A stretch of 64,000 nt of DNA from Candidatus Accumulibacter phosphatis (GCF_012939955.1 NZ_SPMY01000019.1:65782-129781); one strand, 5' to 3'; shown: positions 18,953-28,750, numbered from the stretch's first letter. Program-made: numbers and translations. The notes: a model not told the origin generated them from the sequence alone.

Positions 18953-20725
18953 TCAACAGCACTTCGCAAGGAGGTCGTGCCAGCTCAGCCCAGCGCCCAC
19001 CTGCCGCCAGTACTCGCGGCGTCTGGCGACGCTCGCCTGGCGATCGATCGGCACTTCGATCAGCGTCGCACCACCGCGCTGCAGCGCCCGCTCGACGCTG
19101 GCCGTGAATTCGGCCAACGAACTGACACGCTCGCCGGCGCTGCCGAAGCTTTGGGCGGCGGCGATCAGGTTGATGCTCTGCGGGGTCAGCCAAGCGCGCT
19201 CGAACTCGGGCAAAGCGGCGACCGGCAAATAATCGAAGATGCCACCGCCACCGTTGTTGAGCACCACGACAATGATGTCACGGCCGCTGGCTGCGGCCAG
19301 TGCGCTCAGATCGTGCTGCGCGGTCAGGTCGCCGACCAGCGCCACGCAGGGGCCATCGCTGGCGATCCCCAGCGCAGTCGACAAATTGCCGTCGATGCCG
19401 CTGGCACCGCGATTGCCGAAGAAGCGCAGCGGCTTGTCGCTGCTGCCCGAAAAGGCATCAAGGTCACGAATCGCCAGCGAGTTGCCACAGAACAGGCGAT
19501 GGCCCGCCGGCAGGATTTCGAGCAGCGCCGGAATCAGCATGCCTTCGAAGTTCTCCGACGCCTCGGCAGCGTTTGCGCAGGCCACGAACGGTGCTCTTGC
19601 CACGGCCTCGGCGGCGGCTTCGGCCTGCGCAAACGCGTCCCGCCAGCCGGCCGGCACGGGTTTCCCGCCGCCCGCCAGCAGAGCCTGACAAACCTCTAGC
19701 GGATCGGCCTGAAGCAGCCTGCTGGCGGCGTGCTGCGGATCCGGCCAGCGGCTGTCCGGGCTGATCACCACCTGCACCGCTGGCCCAGCCCTGCGCAACC
19801 AGTCCTGCAGGGTACGGGTGACAGGAAAGGCGCCGAAACGCAGCAGCCATTCCGGCCTTGCCGCAGCGAGCGGCGATGGCTGGCGCAGGAAGCTCTCGTA
19901 ACGCACGCAGAGCCGGCTGCGGTCGTGCGCACCAAAACGCAGGTTCGACAGTGGTTCAGCAAGGATCGGGCAGTCGAGCTGCGCGGCCAGCGCGCTCACT
20001 GCGTCGGCAAATCCCGGCGGATAGTCGGCGCCACCACAGACGATCAGCCCGGGACGAGCGTTAATCTCGGCCAGCGTCTCGCTGATCGCCTGCGGCCTGG
20101 GCATCAGCAGCGGGGCGGCGACGCTGATCGCCGACGGACAGGCCGTGGCCGCATGCGTCGCGAGCAGGTCGCCGGCCGGCAACAGCGGTTCGCGGAAAGC
20201 CAGATTGAGATGCACCGGACCCGGCAGCGGCCAGCGGCTATCGGCGAGCACCCGCGCCGCCAGGCGCTGCAGGTAAGCAGGTGAGAAGTCGGCATCGGGC
20301 AGCGGCGGCGCATGGAAGGAACGCACGTGCCCGCCAAACAGCTGCTGCTGGTCAATCGTCTGGTTGGCGCCCCAGCCGAGCAGCTCGGGCGGGCGGTCGG
20401 CCGACAGCAGCAACAGCGGCACGCTGCCAAGATCGGCTTCGATGAGCGCCGGAAACCAGTTCGCCGGCGCCGAACCCGAGGTACACAGCAACGCCGCCGG
20501 CTGCCGCGTGGCCTTGGCCACGCCCAGCGCGCAGAAGGCGGCGCTGCGCTCGTCGAGGATGACCTGGCAGCGGATCGCCGGCTGACGCAGGAAGGCCAGC
20601 GCCAGCGGACTCGAACGCGACCCCGGCGAAAGCACCACGTCGCGCAGTCCGGCAGCGGCCAGGGCATCGACCAAGGTCTGCGCCCAGCGCAGGTTGAGCA
20701 GACCGCTGTCGGCGGCGGCGCTCAT
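18953..20725 (-). CDS. menD: 2-succinyl-5-enolpyruvyl-6-hydroxy-3-cyclohexene-1-carboxylate synthase
   Basis: ThDP-dependent enzyme that condenses isochorismate with 2-oxoglutarate in menaquinone synthesis. The 590-residue protein has the MenD N-terminal pattern RWAQTLVDALAAAGLRDVVLSPGSRSSPLA, the ThDP-activating Glu in VILDERSAAFCALG, and the C-terminal ThDP/Mg motif GDLTAQHDLSAL...VVVLNNGGGGIFDYLP. The start overlaps the menF stop by four bases (ATGA), implying translational coupling. The substrate comes directly from MenF, the previous gene. Confidence 0.94.
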   Translation of the reverse strand: MSAAADSGLLNLRWAQTLVDALAAAGLRDVVLSPGSRSSPLALAFLRQPAIRCQVILDERSAAFCALGVAKATRQPAALLCTSGSAPANWFPALIEADLGSVPLLLLSADRPPELLGWGANQTIDQQQLFGGHVRSFHAPPLPDADFSPAYLQRLAARVLADSRWPLPGPVHLNLAFREPLLPAGDLLATHAATACPSAISVAAPLLMPRPQAISETLAEINARPGLIVCGGADYPPGFADAVSALAAQLDCPILAEPLSNLRFGAHDRSRLCVRYESFLRQPSPLAAARPEWLLRFGAFPVTRTLQDWLRRAGPAVQVVISPDSRWPDPQHAASRLLQADPLEVCQALLAGGGKPVPAGWRDAFAQAEAAAEAVARAPFVACANAAEASENFEGMLIPALLEILPAGHRLFCGNSLAIRDLDAFSGSSDKPLRFFGNRGASGIDGNLSTALGIASDGPCVALVGDLTAQHDLSALAAASGRDIIVVVLNNGGGGIFDYLPVAALPEFERAWLTPQSINLIAAAQSFGSAGERVSSLAEFTASVERALQRGGATLIEVPIDRQASVARRREYWRQVGAGLSWHDLLAKCC

Positions 20726-22224
20726 GCGCTCCGGCTCACCTGGCCAGGTACGCCGCGCAGGGCTTGGCCCAGGGGCTGGCGCAAGGCTTCGGCGATCACC
20801 GCCATCTTGGCTTCGGTTTCGGCGAATTCCTGCGCCGGGTCCGAGCCGGCGACGATACCCGCCCCCGCGAACAGCTCGGCTTCGCTACCCTTTATGCGCG
20901 CGCAGCGCAGCGCGACGACCGCTTCACCGTCACCGTCACGGTCGATCCAGCCGATGCCACCGCTGTACCAGGCGCCACGGCGATCGCCGTGGCTGCGCAA
21001 CCAGTGCCGCGCAGCGCCGCTCGGGACGCCGCCCACCGCAGGCGTCGGGTGCAGGCACGCAATCAGGTCGAAAAGCCCGACCCCCGGCCGCACGTGCCCG
21101 CGGACGCGCGTCCGCAAGTGCTGCAGCTCACGCAACTGCAACACTTCCGCCGGTGTCGGCGATGCCAGCACAGCACAGAGTGGCAGCAGTGCGGCACGAA
21201 CAGCATCGACCACCAACTGCTGCTCGTGGGTGTTCTTGTCGTGCTGCAGCGCCAGCACACTCGCTGCGCGAGGATTTGCTGCCGCCACCGGCCAAGCCGT
21301 ACCAGCGAGCGCATCGGCCTCGACAAGGCCGTGGCGCAGCGAGACCAGACGCTCGGGCGTGGCGCCGAGAAAACACTGCTCGCGCTCACCGACGCCGTAG
21401 ATGGTGCATTCGGGATGGCGATCGGCGAGCGCGGCCAGCAAGGCTGCCGGGTCAATGCGCTTGCTGCTGTCGACGTATACGCTGCGCGCGAGAACCAGCT
21501 TGTCGACGCCGCCGCCGGCGATCGCAGCCAGGGCGGCGCGGGCTCGCGCCAGGAACGCCCGATCGGCCAGCGCGGCGCTGCGGCGGCGCACGACGCTGGC
21601 CGCAGCGGCCGGGGCTGGCGTCCGCTCTGGCGCCCGCTCTGGCGACTGAGCAGCACGCAAAGCGCTGCGCCAGCGTTCGATGGCGCTTTCACCTTCGCGC
21701 ACCGCGCAGCTGAAAGTGGCCGTGCAGCGACCCGCTCGATTGGCCAACAAAATGGCAGGCACCAGCAGGCGCGCGTTCGGCAAGTCGTCGGCGCTGTCGG
21801 CAGCGTTCCGGGTGTTCTCGGTGTTCTCAGCGAAGGCGAAACCGATATGCGCCGCGGGAACGAAACCGGTGTGCTGCCAGTCGTCGTGCTCCCAGACCGG
21901 CGCCAGACCGGAAAAAGCGGCCTGCAAGGCCGAAAAACGCGCCGCACCGGCGCTCGTGAAACTCATCGCGCTGCCAATGGCGAGGCGAAAGTCGCCGCCT
22001 GCGCCAGTGCGCTGAGGGCTGTCCCTGCCAGCCTCCGTCGGCCGCGCCCACCAGTTGAGCTGCGCTTGCGCGAGATCGACGTCCAGCCAGCGCTCATCCT
22101 TCCCTGCGCCGAGATCGAGCGTGACGCTGAGCAGGCCCCGCGCCGCCGCCGCCGCCAAGCGCGCGCGCAAACGCCGCCGCAAGAGTGCACTGCGCGGGCC
22201 ATCGAGCAGCTCAGCGAGGTTCAT
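20722..22224 (-). CDS. menF: Isochorismate synthase
   Basis: Converts chorismate to isochorismate, the committed step of menaquinone synthesis. The 500-residue product has the chorismate-binding domain in its C-terminal half: VDKLVLARSVYVDSS, FLGATPERLVSL, DALAGTAWP, KNTHEQQLVVDAVR, HPTPAVGGVP and a WYSGGIGWID motif. The ATG at 22224 (MNLAELLDG) is taken as start; an ATG at 22236 lies inside the tandem repeat. No strong Shine-Dalgarno is seen because the leader consists of GAGTGAAT repeats. It is preceded by menE and overlaps menD by four bases. Confidence 0.92.
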   Translation of the reverse strand: MNLAELLDGPRSALLRRRLRARLAAAAARGLLSVTLDLGAGKDERWLDVDLAQAQLNWWARPTEAGRDSPQRTGAGGDFRLAIGSAMSFTSAGAARFSALQAAFSGLAPVWEHDDWQHTGFVPAAHIGFAFAENTENTRNAADSADDLPNARLLVPAILLANRAGRCTATFSCAVREGESAIERWRSALRAAQSPERAPERTPAPAAAASVVRRRSAALADRAFLARARAALAAIAGGGVDKLVLARSVYVDSSKRIDPAALLAALADRHPECTIYGVGEREQCFLGATPERLVSLRHGLVEADALAGTAWPVAAANPRAASVLALQHDKNTHEQQLVVDAVRAALLPLCAVLASPTPAEVLQLRELQHLRTRVRGHVRPGVGLFDLIACLHPTPAVGGVPSGAARHWLRSHGDRRGAWYSGGIGWIDRDGDGEAVVALRCARIKGSEAELFAGAGIVAGSDPAQEFAETEAKMAVIAEALRQPLGQALRGVPGQVSRSA

Positions 22225-22226
22225 GC

Positions 22227-22314
22227 ATTCACTCATTCACTCATTCACTCATTCACTCATTCACTCATTCACTCATTCATCCATTCATTCATTCATTCAT
22301 TCATTCATTCATTC
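22227..22314. repeat. Octamer and tetramer tandem repeats between menE and menF
   Basis: Six perfect ATTCACTC octamers (22227-22274), one ATTCATCC, then eight ATTC tetramers (22283-22314). On the menF sense strand the octamer reads GAGTGAAT; consecutive units create ATG-AGT-GAA-TGA mini-frames in all three phases. The array fills the space between the menE stop (22317) and the menF ATG (22224). Length change by slipped pairing would alter the menE-menF spacing and the menF leader. Confidence 0.92.
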
Positions 22315-22316
22315 TT

Positions 22317-23819
22317 TCACCCACTCACCTGCGCGAGCTCGCGCAAGGCGCGCCGTTCGATCTTGCCCATGGCGTTGCGCGGCAGCGCATCCAGGCGCAG
22401 CAGCCGACGCGGCCGTTTGGCCGCCACCAGATGCTGCCGGCTCCAGTCGTGCAGCGCGCCGAGCTCGGCCGGACCGACGATCAGGGCAACCAGCAGGTCA
22501 CCCCAGAGCGGATCGGCAACGGCGGTCACCGCGACGTCGATGACGCCGGGGCAAGCCGCCAGGCAGGACTCGACTTCGAGCGGGTGCACGTTGACGCCGC
22601 CGCTGATCAGCATGTCGTCGGCACGGCCGAGAATGCTGAGCCGTCCGTCGGCGTCGAAACGGCCCAGGTCAGCGGTCGGCAACCAGCCGTCTTCAAGGCC
22701 GTCACCGCGCTGCCAGGCCGGGTTCAGGTAGCCGGCCATGACCTGCGCGCCGTGTAAATGGAGACGCCCGTCGGCAGCCACCCGGGCGCGCAGCCCGCTC
22801 AGCAAGTGACCGACCTGGCCCGCCTGCCAGTTGCCATCCGGCCGTAGCAGCGTCGCCGCCTGCGCCGTCGACTCGCTCATTCCCCAGCTCGGGCAGATCG
22901 GCCAGCCGCTCGCCAGGGCGCGCTCGCAGAGCGGCCGCGACAAGGCCGCGCCACCGATCAGTGCATGGCGCAGACTGCGCGGCGGCGACGCGCCCTGCGC
23001 CACGTCAAGCAGGCGCGCCAACATCGCCGGAACCAGCGACAGGTGACTGACAGGGCGGGCGTGCAGATCGTCCCAAACGGCAGCCGCCGAAAAACCGTCA
23101 TGCAAGAGCAGCGTCGCCGCGGCGCGCAAACACCGGCCAAGGATGGCGATACCGCCGATGTGATGCAGCGGCAGACAGGCCAGCCAAAGGTCTCCGGGGT
23201 GTAGCGGCAGGCGCTCGTTCGCAGCCGCGGCGGCGGCGTCGATATTGGCCTCGCTGAGCATCACCACCTTGGGCGCGCCCTCACTGCCACTGGTGGCAAT
23301 CAGCAGCGCCAGATCGGTGGCCGCATCGGCAACACTGGCGTCATTGGGCGCGTCGCCTGCCTTGCTCCTCCCGTGCCCAGCAGCGAGCGACGGGGAAGCT
23401 GCGGGTGAAAGGTCCAGGCTATCGGGCAGCGGCGAAAGCTGCTGCAGGCGACCGCCAGCAAGCGCTTGCAGCCTCGGCCAGGCGGCCTCGGCGAGGAGCG
23501 GATCGAGCGGGAGAAAAGCCACTTTCGCCGTCGCACAGGCCAGCGCCGCGAGCGCCAGTTCGCCAGCGCCCGCGGCGATGGCCACGGCGTCGCCAGCCGC
23601 CAGCCCTTGCGCACGGAGAAAGCCGCCAGCGCGCTCAGCCAGAGACGCCAATTCGTCGTAGCGCCATTCGCCGCGCGTGCTCAGCAAAGCGAGCTCCGAG
23701 GGGTGCTGGCCTGCGTTCGCATGCAGCCAGCGCACGAACGGGCTGCGCCTCTCTGGAAAAGGCGCAGTTTTTTTTGTCGGCAGAAGGGAAGACGAGGCGT
23801 GGGTCACTGTGAACGGCAA
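22317..23819 (-). CDS. menE: o-Succinylbenzoate--CoA ligase
   Basis: ANL-superfamily ligase that activates o-succinylbenzoate for menaquinone synthesis. About 500 residues with the AMP-binding loop LIATSGSEGAPKVVMLS (about residue 170), SWGMSESTAQAATL, TADLGRFDADGRLSILGRADDMLISGGVNVHPLEVE in the hinge, and the catalytic C-terminal Lys in NAMGKIERRAL. The frame opens with a TTG at 23819; later in-frame GTG codons are possible starts and the first 20 residues match nothing, so the start is uncertain. It is the first gene of menE-menF-menD. Confidence 0.9.
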   Translation of the reverse strand: MPFTVTHASSSLLPTKKTAPFPERRSPFVRWLHANAGQHPSELALLSTRGEWRYDELASLAERAGGFLRAQGLAAGDAVAIAAGAGELALAALACATAKVAFLPLDPLLAEAAWPRLQALAGGRLQQLSPLPDSLDLSPAASPSLAAGHGRSKAGDAPNDASVADAATDLALLIATSGSEGAPKVVMLSEANIDAAAAAANERLPLHPGDLWLACLPLHHIGGIAILGRCLRAAATLLLHDGFSAAAVWDDLHARPVSHLSLVPAMLARLLDVAQGASPPRSLRHALIGGAALSRPLCERALASGWPICPSWGMSESTAQAATLLRPDGNWQAGQVGHLLSGLRARVAADGRLHLHGAQVMAGYLNPAWQRGDGLEDGWLPTADLGRFDADGRLSILGRADDMLISGGVNVHPLEVESCLAACPGVIDVAVTAVADPLWGDLLVALIVGPAELGALHDWSRQHLVAAKRPRRLLRLDALPRNAMGKIERRALRELAQVSG

Positions 23820-23967
23820 GACATGGCGCCAAGATTATACGCAGCCGCCCTGGCTCCCGCCCATGCTGCCGATCAAGAAAAACGCCGCACGCGTCCTGGG
23901 CGCTACTCGGCGATGCCAGCGAGCAGCACCGCTTCGCCGCCTCGGCGGACCCTGCTAAACTCGGACC

Positions 23968-24663
23968 ATGTGTGGACGCTATGCCCTCGATGCCCCGCGC
24001 TCGCAGCTCTCACGACGCTTCGCCCTCGACGAATGCGTCGAGCTGAGCGCCCGCTACAACATCGCCCCGACCAGTGACGTCGCGGTCATTCGCCAGTCGC
24101 CAGAGGGGCAACGCGTTCTCCACCGGCTGCGCTGGGGGCTCTTGCCGCACTGGGCGAAAGACCCGGCAATCGCTGCCCGCCTGATCAACGCCCGCGGCGA
24201 GCCATTGGCCGCGCTGGCCGCAACAGCCGCCTTTCGCGACGCTTTCCGCAAGCGCCGCTGCCTGCTTCCGGCCAGCGGTTTCTACGAATGGCAAAAAGTC
24301 GCCGCGCGACCTGGCTCGGCACGCAAACAGCCCTTCTACACCTCTCTGCAATCGGGTGAAGTGATGGCCTTCGGTGGACTCTGGGAAGCTTGGACCGCAC
24401 CGAGCGGCGAAGTGATCCGCAGCTGCTGCATCGTCACCACCGCCGCCAACCAGGGCCTGCAGGCAATCCACGAGCGCATGCCGCTGATTCTTGCTCCCGA
24501 ACACTGGCAGGACTGGCTGAGCGCCCCGGTCGACCAGGCGGCAGCGCTGATCCGCCCCTGCCCGGACGGCGTCCTGCAAAGCTGGCCGGTCAGCCCCCGC
24601 GTTGGCAAGGCCAGCGCGGACGACCCAGCCCTGATCACCGCGCTGCATGGAGACGAGCCATGA
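23968..24663 (+). CDS. yedK: SRAP-domain protein (YedK/HMCES family)
   Basis: 231 residues. The family binds abasic sites in single-stranded DNA and forms a stable thiazolidine crosslink through Cys2, which becomes the N-terminus after Met removal. The protein begins MCGRYA, and further SRAP signatures are RYNIAPTSDV, LRWGLLPHWAKD, INARGE, CLLPASGFYEW with the catalytic Glu, and IHERMPLIL with the active-site His. The length and start match E. coli YedK. It is divergent from menE. A short frame overlapping its stop (24661) has no recognisable features and was not called. Confidence 0.93.
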   Translation: MCGRYALDAPRSQLSRRFALDECVELSARYNIAPTSDVAVIRQSPEGQRVLHRLRWGLLPHWAKDPAIAARLINARGEPLAALAATAAFRDAFRKRRCLLPASGFYEWQKVAARPGSARKQPFYTSLQSGEVMAFGGLWEAWTAPSGEVIRSCCIVTTAANQGLQAIHERMPLILAPEHWQDWLSAPVDQAAALIRPCPDGVLQSWPVSPRVGKASADDPALITALHGDEP

Positions 24664-24843
24664 AAACCAGCAGCAGCACGATCGCCCGACACCGAGCTAC
24701 TGGGAACGAACGGGAGGCCGCGGCGCGACGCCCTGCCGCGGCTCACAGATCATCATGCCTGAGCGGATCTTGCGCCATCGTCATCCGCCGATGACCTGCG
24801 TTTTGTAGCATAATCGCCGGCAAATGCCGGACTCGAAACTTTC

Positions 24844-26763
24844 TTGATCAGCTTCGTCGACCCCGAACGCTACCGTTTGATGAAGGCGACGGGCAAGCTG
24901 CCGTCGCCGAAAGGCGTCGCCTTCGCGATCATCACCCTTCTGCAACGGGACGATTTCCGGGTTACGGAACTGGTGCGACTGGTGCAGTCGGATCCGGCGA
25001 TTGCCGGACGCCTGCTCAAGTTCGCCAACGCCGCCGCCTTTGGCCGCACGCGGCCGATTGTTTCCCTGCAACGGGCGATTGTCGCCCTCGGATCGTTCAA
25101 GGTCCGCGATCTGGTGATCGGGCTGTCGGTGATGCACAGCCACAAGAGCGGCCAGTGCGTCGAATTCGATTACACCGCTTTCTGGGGCCATTCGCTGGCC
25201 ACCGGCATCGCTTGCCAGGAACTCGCCCGTTTCGCACAGATTTCGAGCGAAGACATCTTCACCATCGGCCTGCTGACCCGGGTCGGCGAATTGGCGATGG
25301 CCTCGCTGTACCCCGACGAGTACGCCGAGGTACTGATCGCGGTGAAGGAGCTGCATCAGGATCTGGCCACTCTCGAGCGTGAACGCTTCGCCATGGACCA
25401 TCGCCAGCTTGGCGCCACCATGCTCGCCGAGTGGGGCTTGCCGGACATGCTGATCCAGGCCGCCTACCATCAGGAGCAACCCGATGTCGCCGGTTTTCCG
25501 GATGGCTCGCGTTTGCAGACGCTGACCCACTCGCTCAATTTTGCCTGCTCGCTGGCCGAAATCTGCATGGCCGACGAGGAGGCACGCTGGAGCCTGCTGC
25601 CGGGTCTGCTGACCCGGGCCGCGCGCCTGGGAGTCAGCGGTGACGCGCTCAACGACATGGTCGACCGCATGGCGCGGCGCTGGCGTGAGTGGGGAGCGAC
25701 GCTGCAGGTACGCACGCAGGAGCTGCCGCCCTTCGCCGAAATCCTCGCCGCCAGCCCGCCGAGCCGACGGGTCAGCGCCGCCAGTCCCGAACACAGCGGC
25801 AAAGCGGCTGCGCCGCGCCTGCAGGTGCAGATCCTCGGCGTTCCGGCGCCCGAGCTGCCCGCCTTGATGGAACAGATCGAAAGTCTCGGACATCTGCCAG
25901 TGCTGCTGGACAGCAGCCCCGAAGGCCTGAAGCAGGCGCTGCGTCAGCCCGCCCAGATCGTCATTGCCGACATGTCGATGCCCGGCCTCAAGCCGGCCGT
26001 CTTCTGCCGCATCCTGCGCCAGACCAGTGCCGGCAAGGAGACCTACGCCCTGCTCCTGGCATCGCCGGATAGCGAGGGCCATATCATCGAAGCCATCGAC
26101 GCGGGCGCCGACGACGTACTGGTCAAACCGCTGACCGTCCAGACCTTGCGCGTGCGCCTCAATACCGCCACGCGCATGATCCTGCTGCGCGAGGAGATTC
26201 AACGCGAGCGCCGCGGCATCATGCGTTCGACCGGCGAGTTCGCCGTCGCCCACAAGCGCCTGCTGCAGGAGGCGCTGACCGATACCCTGACGCAACTCCC
26301 GAACCGACGCCACGGCCTCGACTTCCTGGCTTCCGAATGGGCATTCGCACAGTCCAACGCGCTACCCATGGCCTTCCTGCTGCTTGACATCGACCACTTC
26401 AAGCGCATCAACGACAGCCACGGACACCCCGCCGGCGACGCCGTCCTGCGCCAGCTCGCGGACCTCCTCAAGCGCACCTCACGTGGCGAAGACCTGGTTT
26501 TTCGCTACGGTGGCGAGGAGTTCGCCGCGGTGCTGCCCAATGCCAGCGTGCGCGCCGCAGCGCAGATCGCCGAACGCATCCGGGCCTTCGTCGAAAAGTA
26601 CAACTTCCTGTGGAACCATCAGACTCTGCCAGTCACCGTGAGCATCGGCGTAGCGTCCGCCAGCGCTTCCGACAAAAACAGTCAGGCGCTGATCCAGGCC
26701 GCCGACACAGCGCTCTACCAGGCCAAGAACGAAGGCCGCAACCGGGTCGTCGTCGCCAGCTGA
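24844..26763 (+). CDS. HDOD, receiver-like and GGDEF (diguanylate cyclase) protein
   Basis: 639 residues. An HDOD domain spans about 10-215 (KLPSPKGVAFAIITLLQRDDFRVTELVRLVQSDPAIAGRLLKFAN). A receiver-like domain spans about 325-440, with Asp in VIADMSMPGLKP and Lys in DDVLVKPL. A GGDEF domain follows at about 478-639 with LPNRRHGLDF, LDIDHFKRINDSHGH and an intact YGGEEF, so c-di-GMP synthesis is expected. The start is a TTG at 24844; an in-frame TAA upstream rules out a longer product and no ATG is available. It probably forms a single-gene unit. The signal and target are unknown. Confidence 0.88.
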   Translation: MISFVDPERYRLMKATGKLPSPKGVAFAIITLLQRDDFRVTELVRLVQSDPAIAGRLLKFANAAAFGRTRPIVSLQRAIVALGSFKVRDLVIGLSVMHSHKSGQCVEFDYTAFWGHSLATGIACQELARFAQISSEDIFTIGLLTRVGELAMASLYPDEYAEVLIAVKELHQDLATLERERFAMDHRQLGATMLAEWGLPDMLIQAAYHQEQPDVAGFPDGSRLQTLTHSLNFACSLAEICMADEEARWSLLPGLLTRAARLGVSGDALNDMVDRMARRWREWGATLQVRTQELPPFAEILAASPPSRRVSAASPEHSGKAAAPRLQVQILGVPAPELPALMEQIESLGHLPVLLDSSPEGLKQALRQPAQIVIADMSMPGLKPAVFCRILRQTSAGKETYALLLASPDSEGHIIEAIDAGADDVLVKPLTVQTLRVRLNTATRMILLREEIQRERRGIMRSTGEFAVAHKRLLQEALTDTLTQLPNRRHGLDFLASEWAFAQSNALPMAFLLLDIDHFKRINDSHGHPAGDAVLRQLADLLKRTSRGEDLVFRYGGEEFAAVLPNASVRAAAQIAERIRAFVEKYNFLWNHQTLPVTVSIGVASASASDKNSQALIQAADTALYQAKNEGRNRVVVAS

Positions 26764-26771
26764 CGCCCAGC

Positions 26772-27632
26772 TCAGGGGGCGAGCAAGGCCAGGGCGTGAT
26801 GGCGCAGGTGATCGTCGATGAAGCTGGCGATGAAGTAGTAGCTGTGGTCGTAACCAGGGTGCACCCGCAGGCGGAGCGGATGGCCGGCAGCCGCGCAAGC
26901 CTGACGCAACTTCTCGGGCTGCAGTTGCGCGACCAGAAAACCGTCGGCCGCGCCCTGATCGACCAACAGAGGCAGGCGCTCGCCGCCTCGGGCGATCAGT
27001 TCGCAAGCATCCCACTCTTTCCAGCTGGCTCGATCTTCACCGAGGTAAGCGGCGAAAGCTTTCTGCCCCCAGGGGCTGTCGAGGGCGTGGCTGATCGGTG
27101 CAAAAGCCGACAGCGAGCGATAACGGCCGGGGTTGCGCAGCGCACAGATCAGCGCACCGTGGCCGCCCATCGAGTGACCGCTGATGCCGCGCCGCGCGTC
27201 GATCGGCAGCAGCTCTTCGAGCAGTGCCGGCAACTCCCAGACCACGTAGTCGTGCATCCGATAGTTCTCGGCCCAGGGCTGTTGCGTGGCGTTGAGGTAG
27301 AAACCGGCGCCGTGGCCGAAATCCCAGGCGCCTTCCGGATCGCCGGGTACCTGCGCACCACGCGGGCTGGTGTCGGGCGCGATGATGGCCACGCCCAGTT
27401 CGGCCGCAAGGCGCTGGGCGCCCCCTTTGTGGACGAAGTTCTCGTCGCTGCAGGTCAAGCCGGAGAGCCAGTACAGCGCCGGCACCGTGCCCAGCTCGGC
27501 CTGTGGCGGCAGATAGACGGCAAACACCATCTCGCAGCGCAGCGTCGCCGAGTAATGCCGATAACGGCGCTGCCAGCCATCGAAACAGCAATTGGCAGCG
27601 ATCTCTTCGAGCGCCCCGGCAGTCACCGTCAT
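26772..27632 (-). CDS. fghA: S-formylglutathione hydrolase
   Basis: Serine esterase of the FrmB/YeiG family, 286 residues, which hydrolyses S-formylglutathione to formate and glutathione in formaldehyde detoxification. The nucleophile is in GHSMGGHGAL (about residue 150). Other signatures are LSGLTCSDENFVHKGGAQRLAAELG near the start, the acid in VDQGAADGFL and the catalytic His in PGYDHSYYFIASF. It lies 5 bases downstream of frmA on the same strand; the pair forms the two steps of the glutathione-dependent pathway. Confidence 0.95.
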   Translation of the reverse strand: MTVTAGALEEIAANCCFDGWQRRYRHYSATLRCEMVFAVYLPPQAELGTVPALYWLSGLTCSDENFVHKGGAQRLAAELGVAIIAPDTSPRGAQVPGDPEGAWDFGHGAGFYLNATQQPWAENYRMHDYVVWELPALLEELLPIDARRGISGHSMGGHGALICALRNPGRYRSLSAFAPISHALDSPWGQKAFAAYLGEDRASWKEWDACELIARGGERLPLLVDQGAADGFLVAQLQPEKLRQACAAAGHPLRLRVHPGYDHSYYFIASFIDDHLRHHALALLAP

Positions 27633-27637
27633 GGCCG

Positions 27638-28750
27638 TCAGAAGTGGATCACCGAGCGGATGCTCTTGCCGGCGTGCATCAGCTCGAAAGCGTGGTTGAT
27701 GTCCTCCAGCCCCATGGTGTGCGTAATGAAGGTATCAAGCGGAATCTCGCCGTTTTGCGCGCGGGCGACATAGCCGGGCAGTTCGCTGCGGCCACGCACG
27801 CCGCCAAACGCCGACCCCCGCCAGACGCGGCCCGTCACCAGCTGGAAGGGTCGCGTCGAGATTTCCTCGCCAGCGCCGGCGACGCCGATGATCACCGCTT
27901 CGCCCCAGCCCTTGTGACAGCACTCGAGCGCCGCGCGCATCACCTTGACATTGCCGATGCACTCGAAGGAGTAGTCGACGCCGCCATCGGTCAGGTCGAC
28001 AATCACGTCCTGGATCGGGCGGTCGTAATCCGCCGGATTGATGCAGTCGGTCGCCCCCAGTTGCCGGGCAATGGCAAATTTTCCCGGGTTGGTGTCGATG
28101 GCAACGATCCGCGCCGCCTTGGCCATCACCGCACCAATCACTGCCGACAGGCCGATACCCCCAAGGCCAAAAATCGCCACCGTTGCCCCCGGCTCGACCT
28201 TGGCGGTATTGACCACCGCACCAATGCCGGTGGTCACGCCACAGCCGAGCAGACAGACCTTCTCCAGCGGCGCATCCTTGGCGATCCTGGCCAGCGAGAT
28301 TTCCGGCAGCACGGTGTACTCGCTGAAGGTCGACGTGCCCATGTAATGGAAAATCGGCTTGCCCCGGTGCGCGAAACGGCTGCTGCCGTCGGGCATCAGG
28401 CCCTTGCCCTGCGTGGCGCGAATCGCCTGGCAGAGATTGGTCTTGCCCGAGGTACAGAACTTGCATTGCCCGCACTCGGGCGTGTACAGCGGAATCACGT
28501 GATCACCGACCGCGACCGAAGTCACGCCGGGCCCGATGGCCTCGACGACGCCGCCGCCCTCGTGGCCAAGAATGCTTGGAAAAATCCCTTCGGGATCGGC
28601 ACCGGAGAGCGTAAACGCATCGGTATGGCAAACGCCGGTAGCGACGATGCGCACCAGCACCTCGCCACTGCGCGGCGCCTCGACGTCGACTTCGGTAATT
28701 TCCAGAGGCTGTCCCGCCGCCCAGGCAATGGCAGCACGTGCTTTGATCAT
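27638..28750 (-). CDS. frmA: S-(hydroxymethyl)glutathione dehydrogenase / class III alcohol dehydrogenase
   Basis: Zinc- and NAD-dependent enzyme of 370 residues that oxidises the formaldehyde-glutathione adduct to S-formylglutathione. Catalytic zinc ligands lie in [17 protein letters not shown] and LLGCGVTTG. The structural zinc lobe is [16 protein letters not shown]. The NAD-binding motif is [11 protein letters not shown]. The ending [10 protein letters not shown] is typical of class III enzymes. The ATG at 28750 has GGAGAG about 8 bases upstream; a TTG two codons earlier is possible. It is the first gene of frmA-fghA. No frmR regulator is seen nearby. Confidence 0.95.
   Translation of the reverse strand: MIKARAAIAWAAGQPLEITEVDVEAPRSGEVLVRIVATGVCHTDAFTLSGADPEGIFPSILGHEGGGVVEAIGPGVTSVAVGDHVIPLYTPECGQCKFCTSGKTNLCQAIRATQGKGLMPDGSSRFAHRGKPIFHYMGTSTFSEYTVLPEISLARIAKDAPLEKVCLLGCGVTTGIGAVVNTAKVEPGATVAIFGLGGIGLSAVIGAVMAKAARIVAIDTNPGKFAIARQLGATDCINPADYDRPIQDVIVDLTDGGVDYSFECIGNVKVMRAALECCHKGWGEAVIIGVAGAGEEISTRPFQLVTGRVWRGSAFGGVRGRSELPGYVARAQNGEIPLDTFITHTMGLEDINHAFELMHAGKSIRSVIHF

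Noticed and set aside
22227-22314. CRISPR-like repeat array
   Set aside because: Units of 4 and 8 bases with no spacers; it is a simple tandem repeat.
20764-22731. 655-residue plus-strand frame across menF and the tandem repeat
   Set aside because: Antisense to menF; the repeat gives IHSFTHSL periodicity that could be mistaken for a repeat protein.
24661-24794. 44-residue frame overlapping the SRAP gene stop
   Set aside because: ATGA overlap looks like coupling, but the peptide is basic low-complexity sequence with no family or conserved neighbour.
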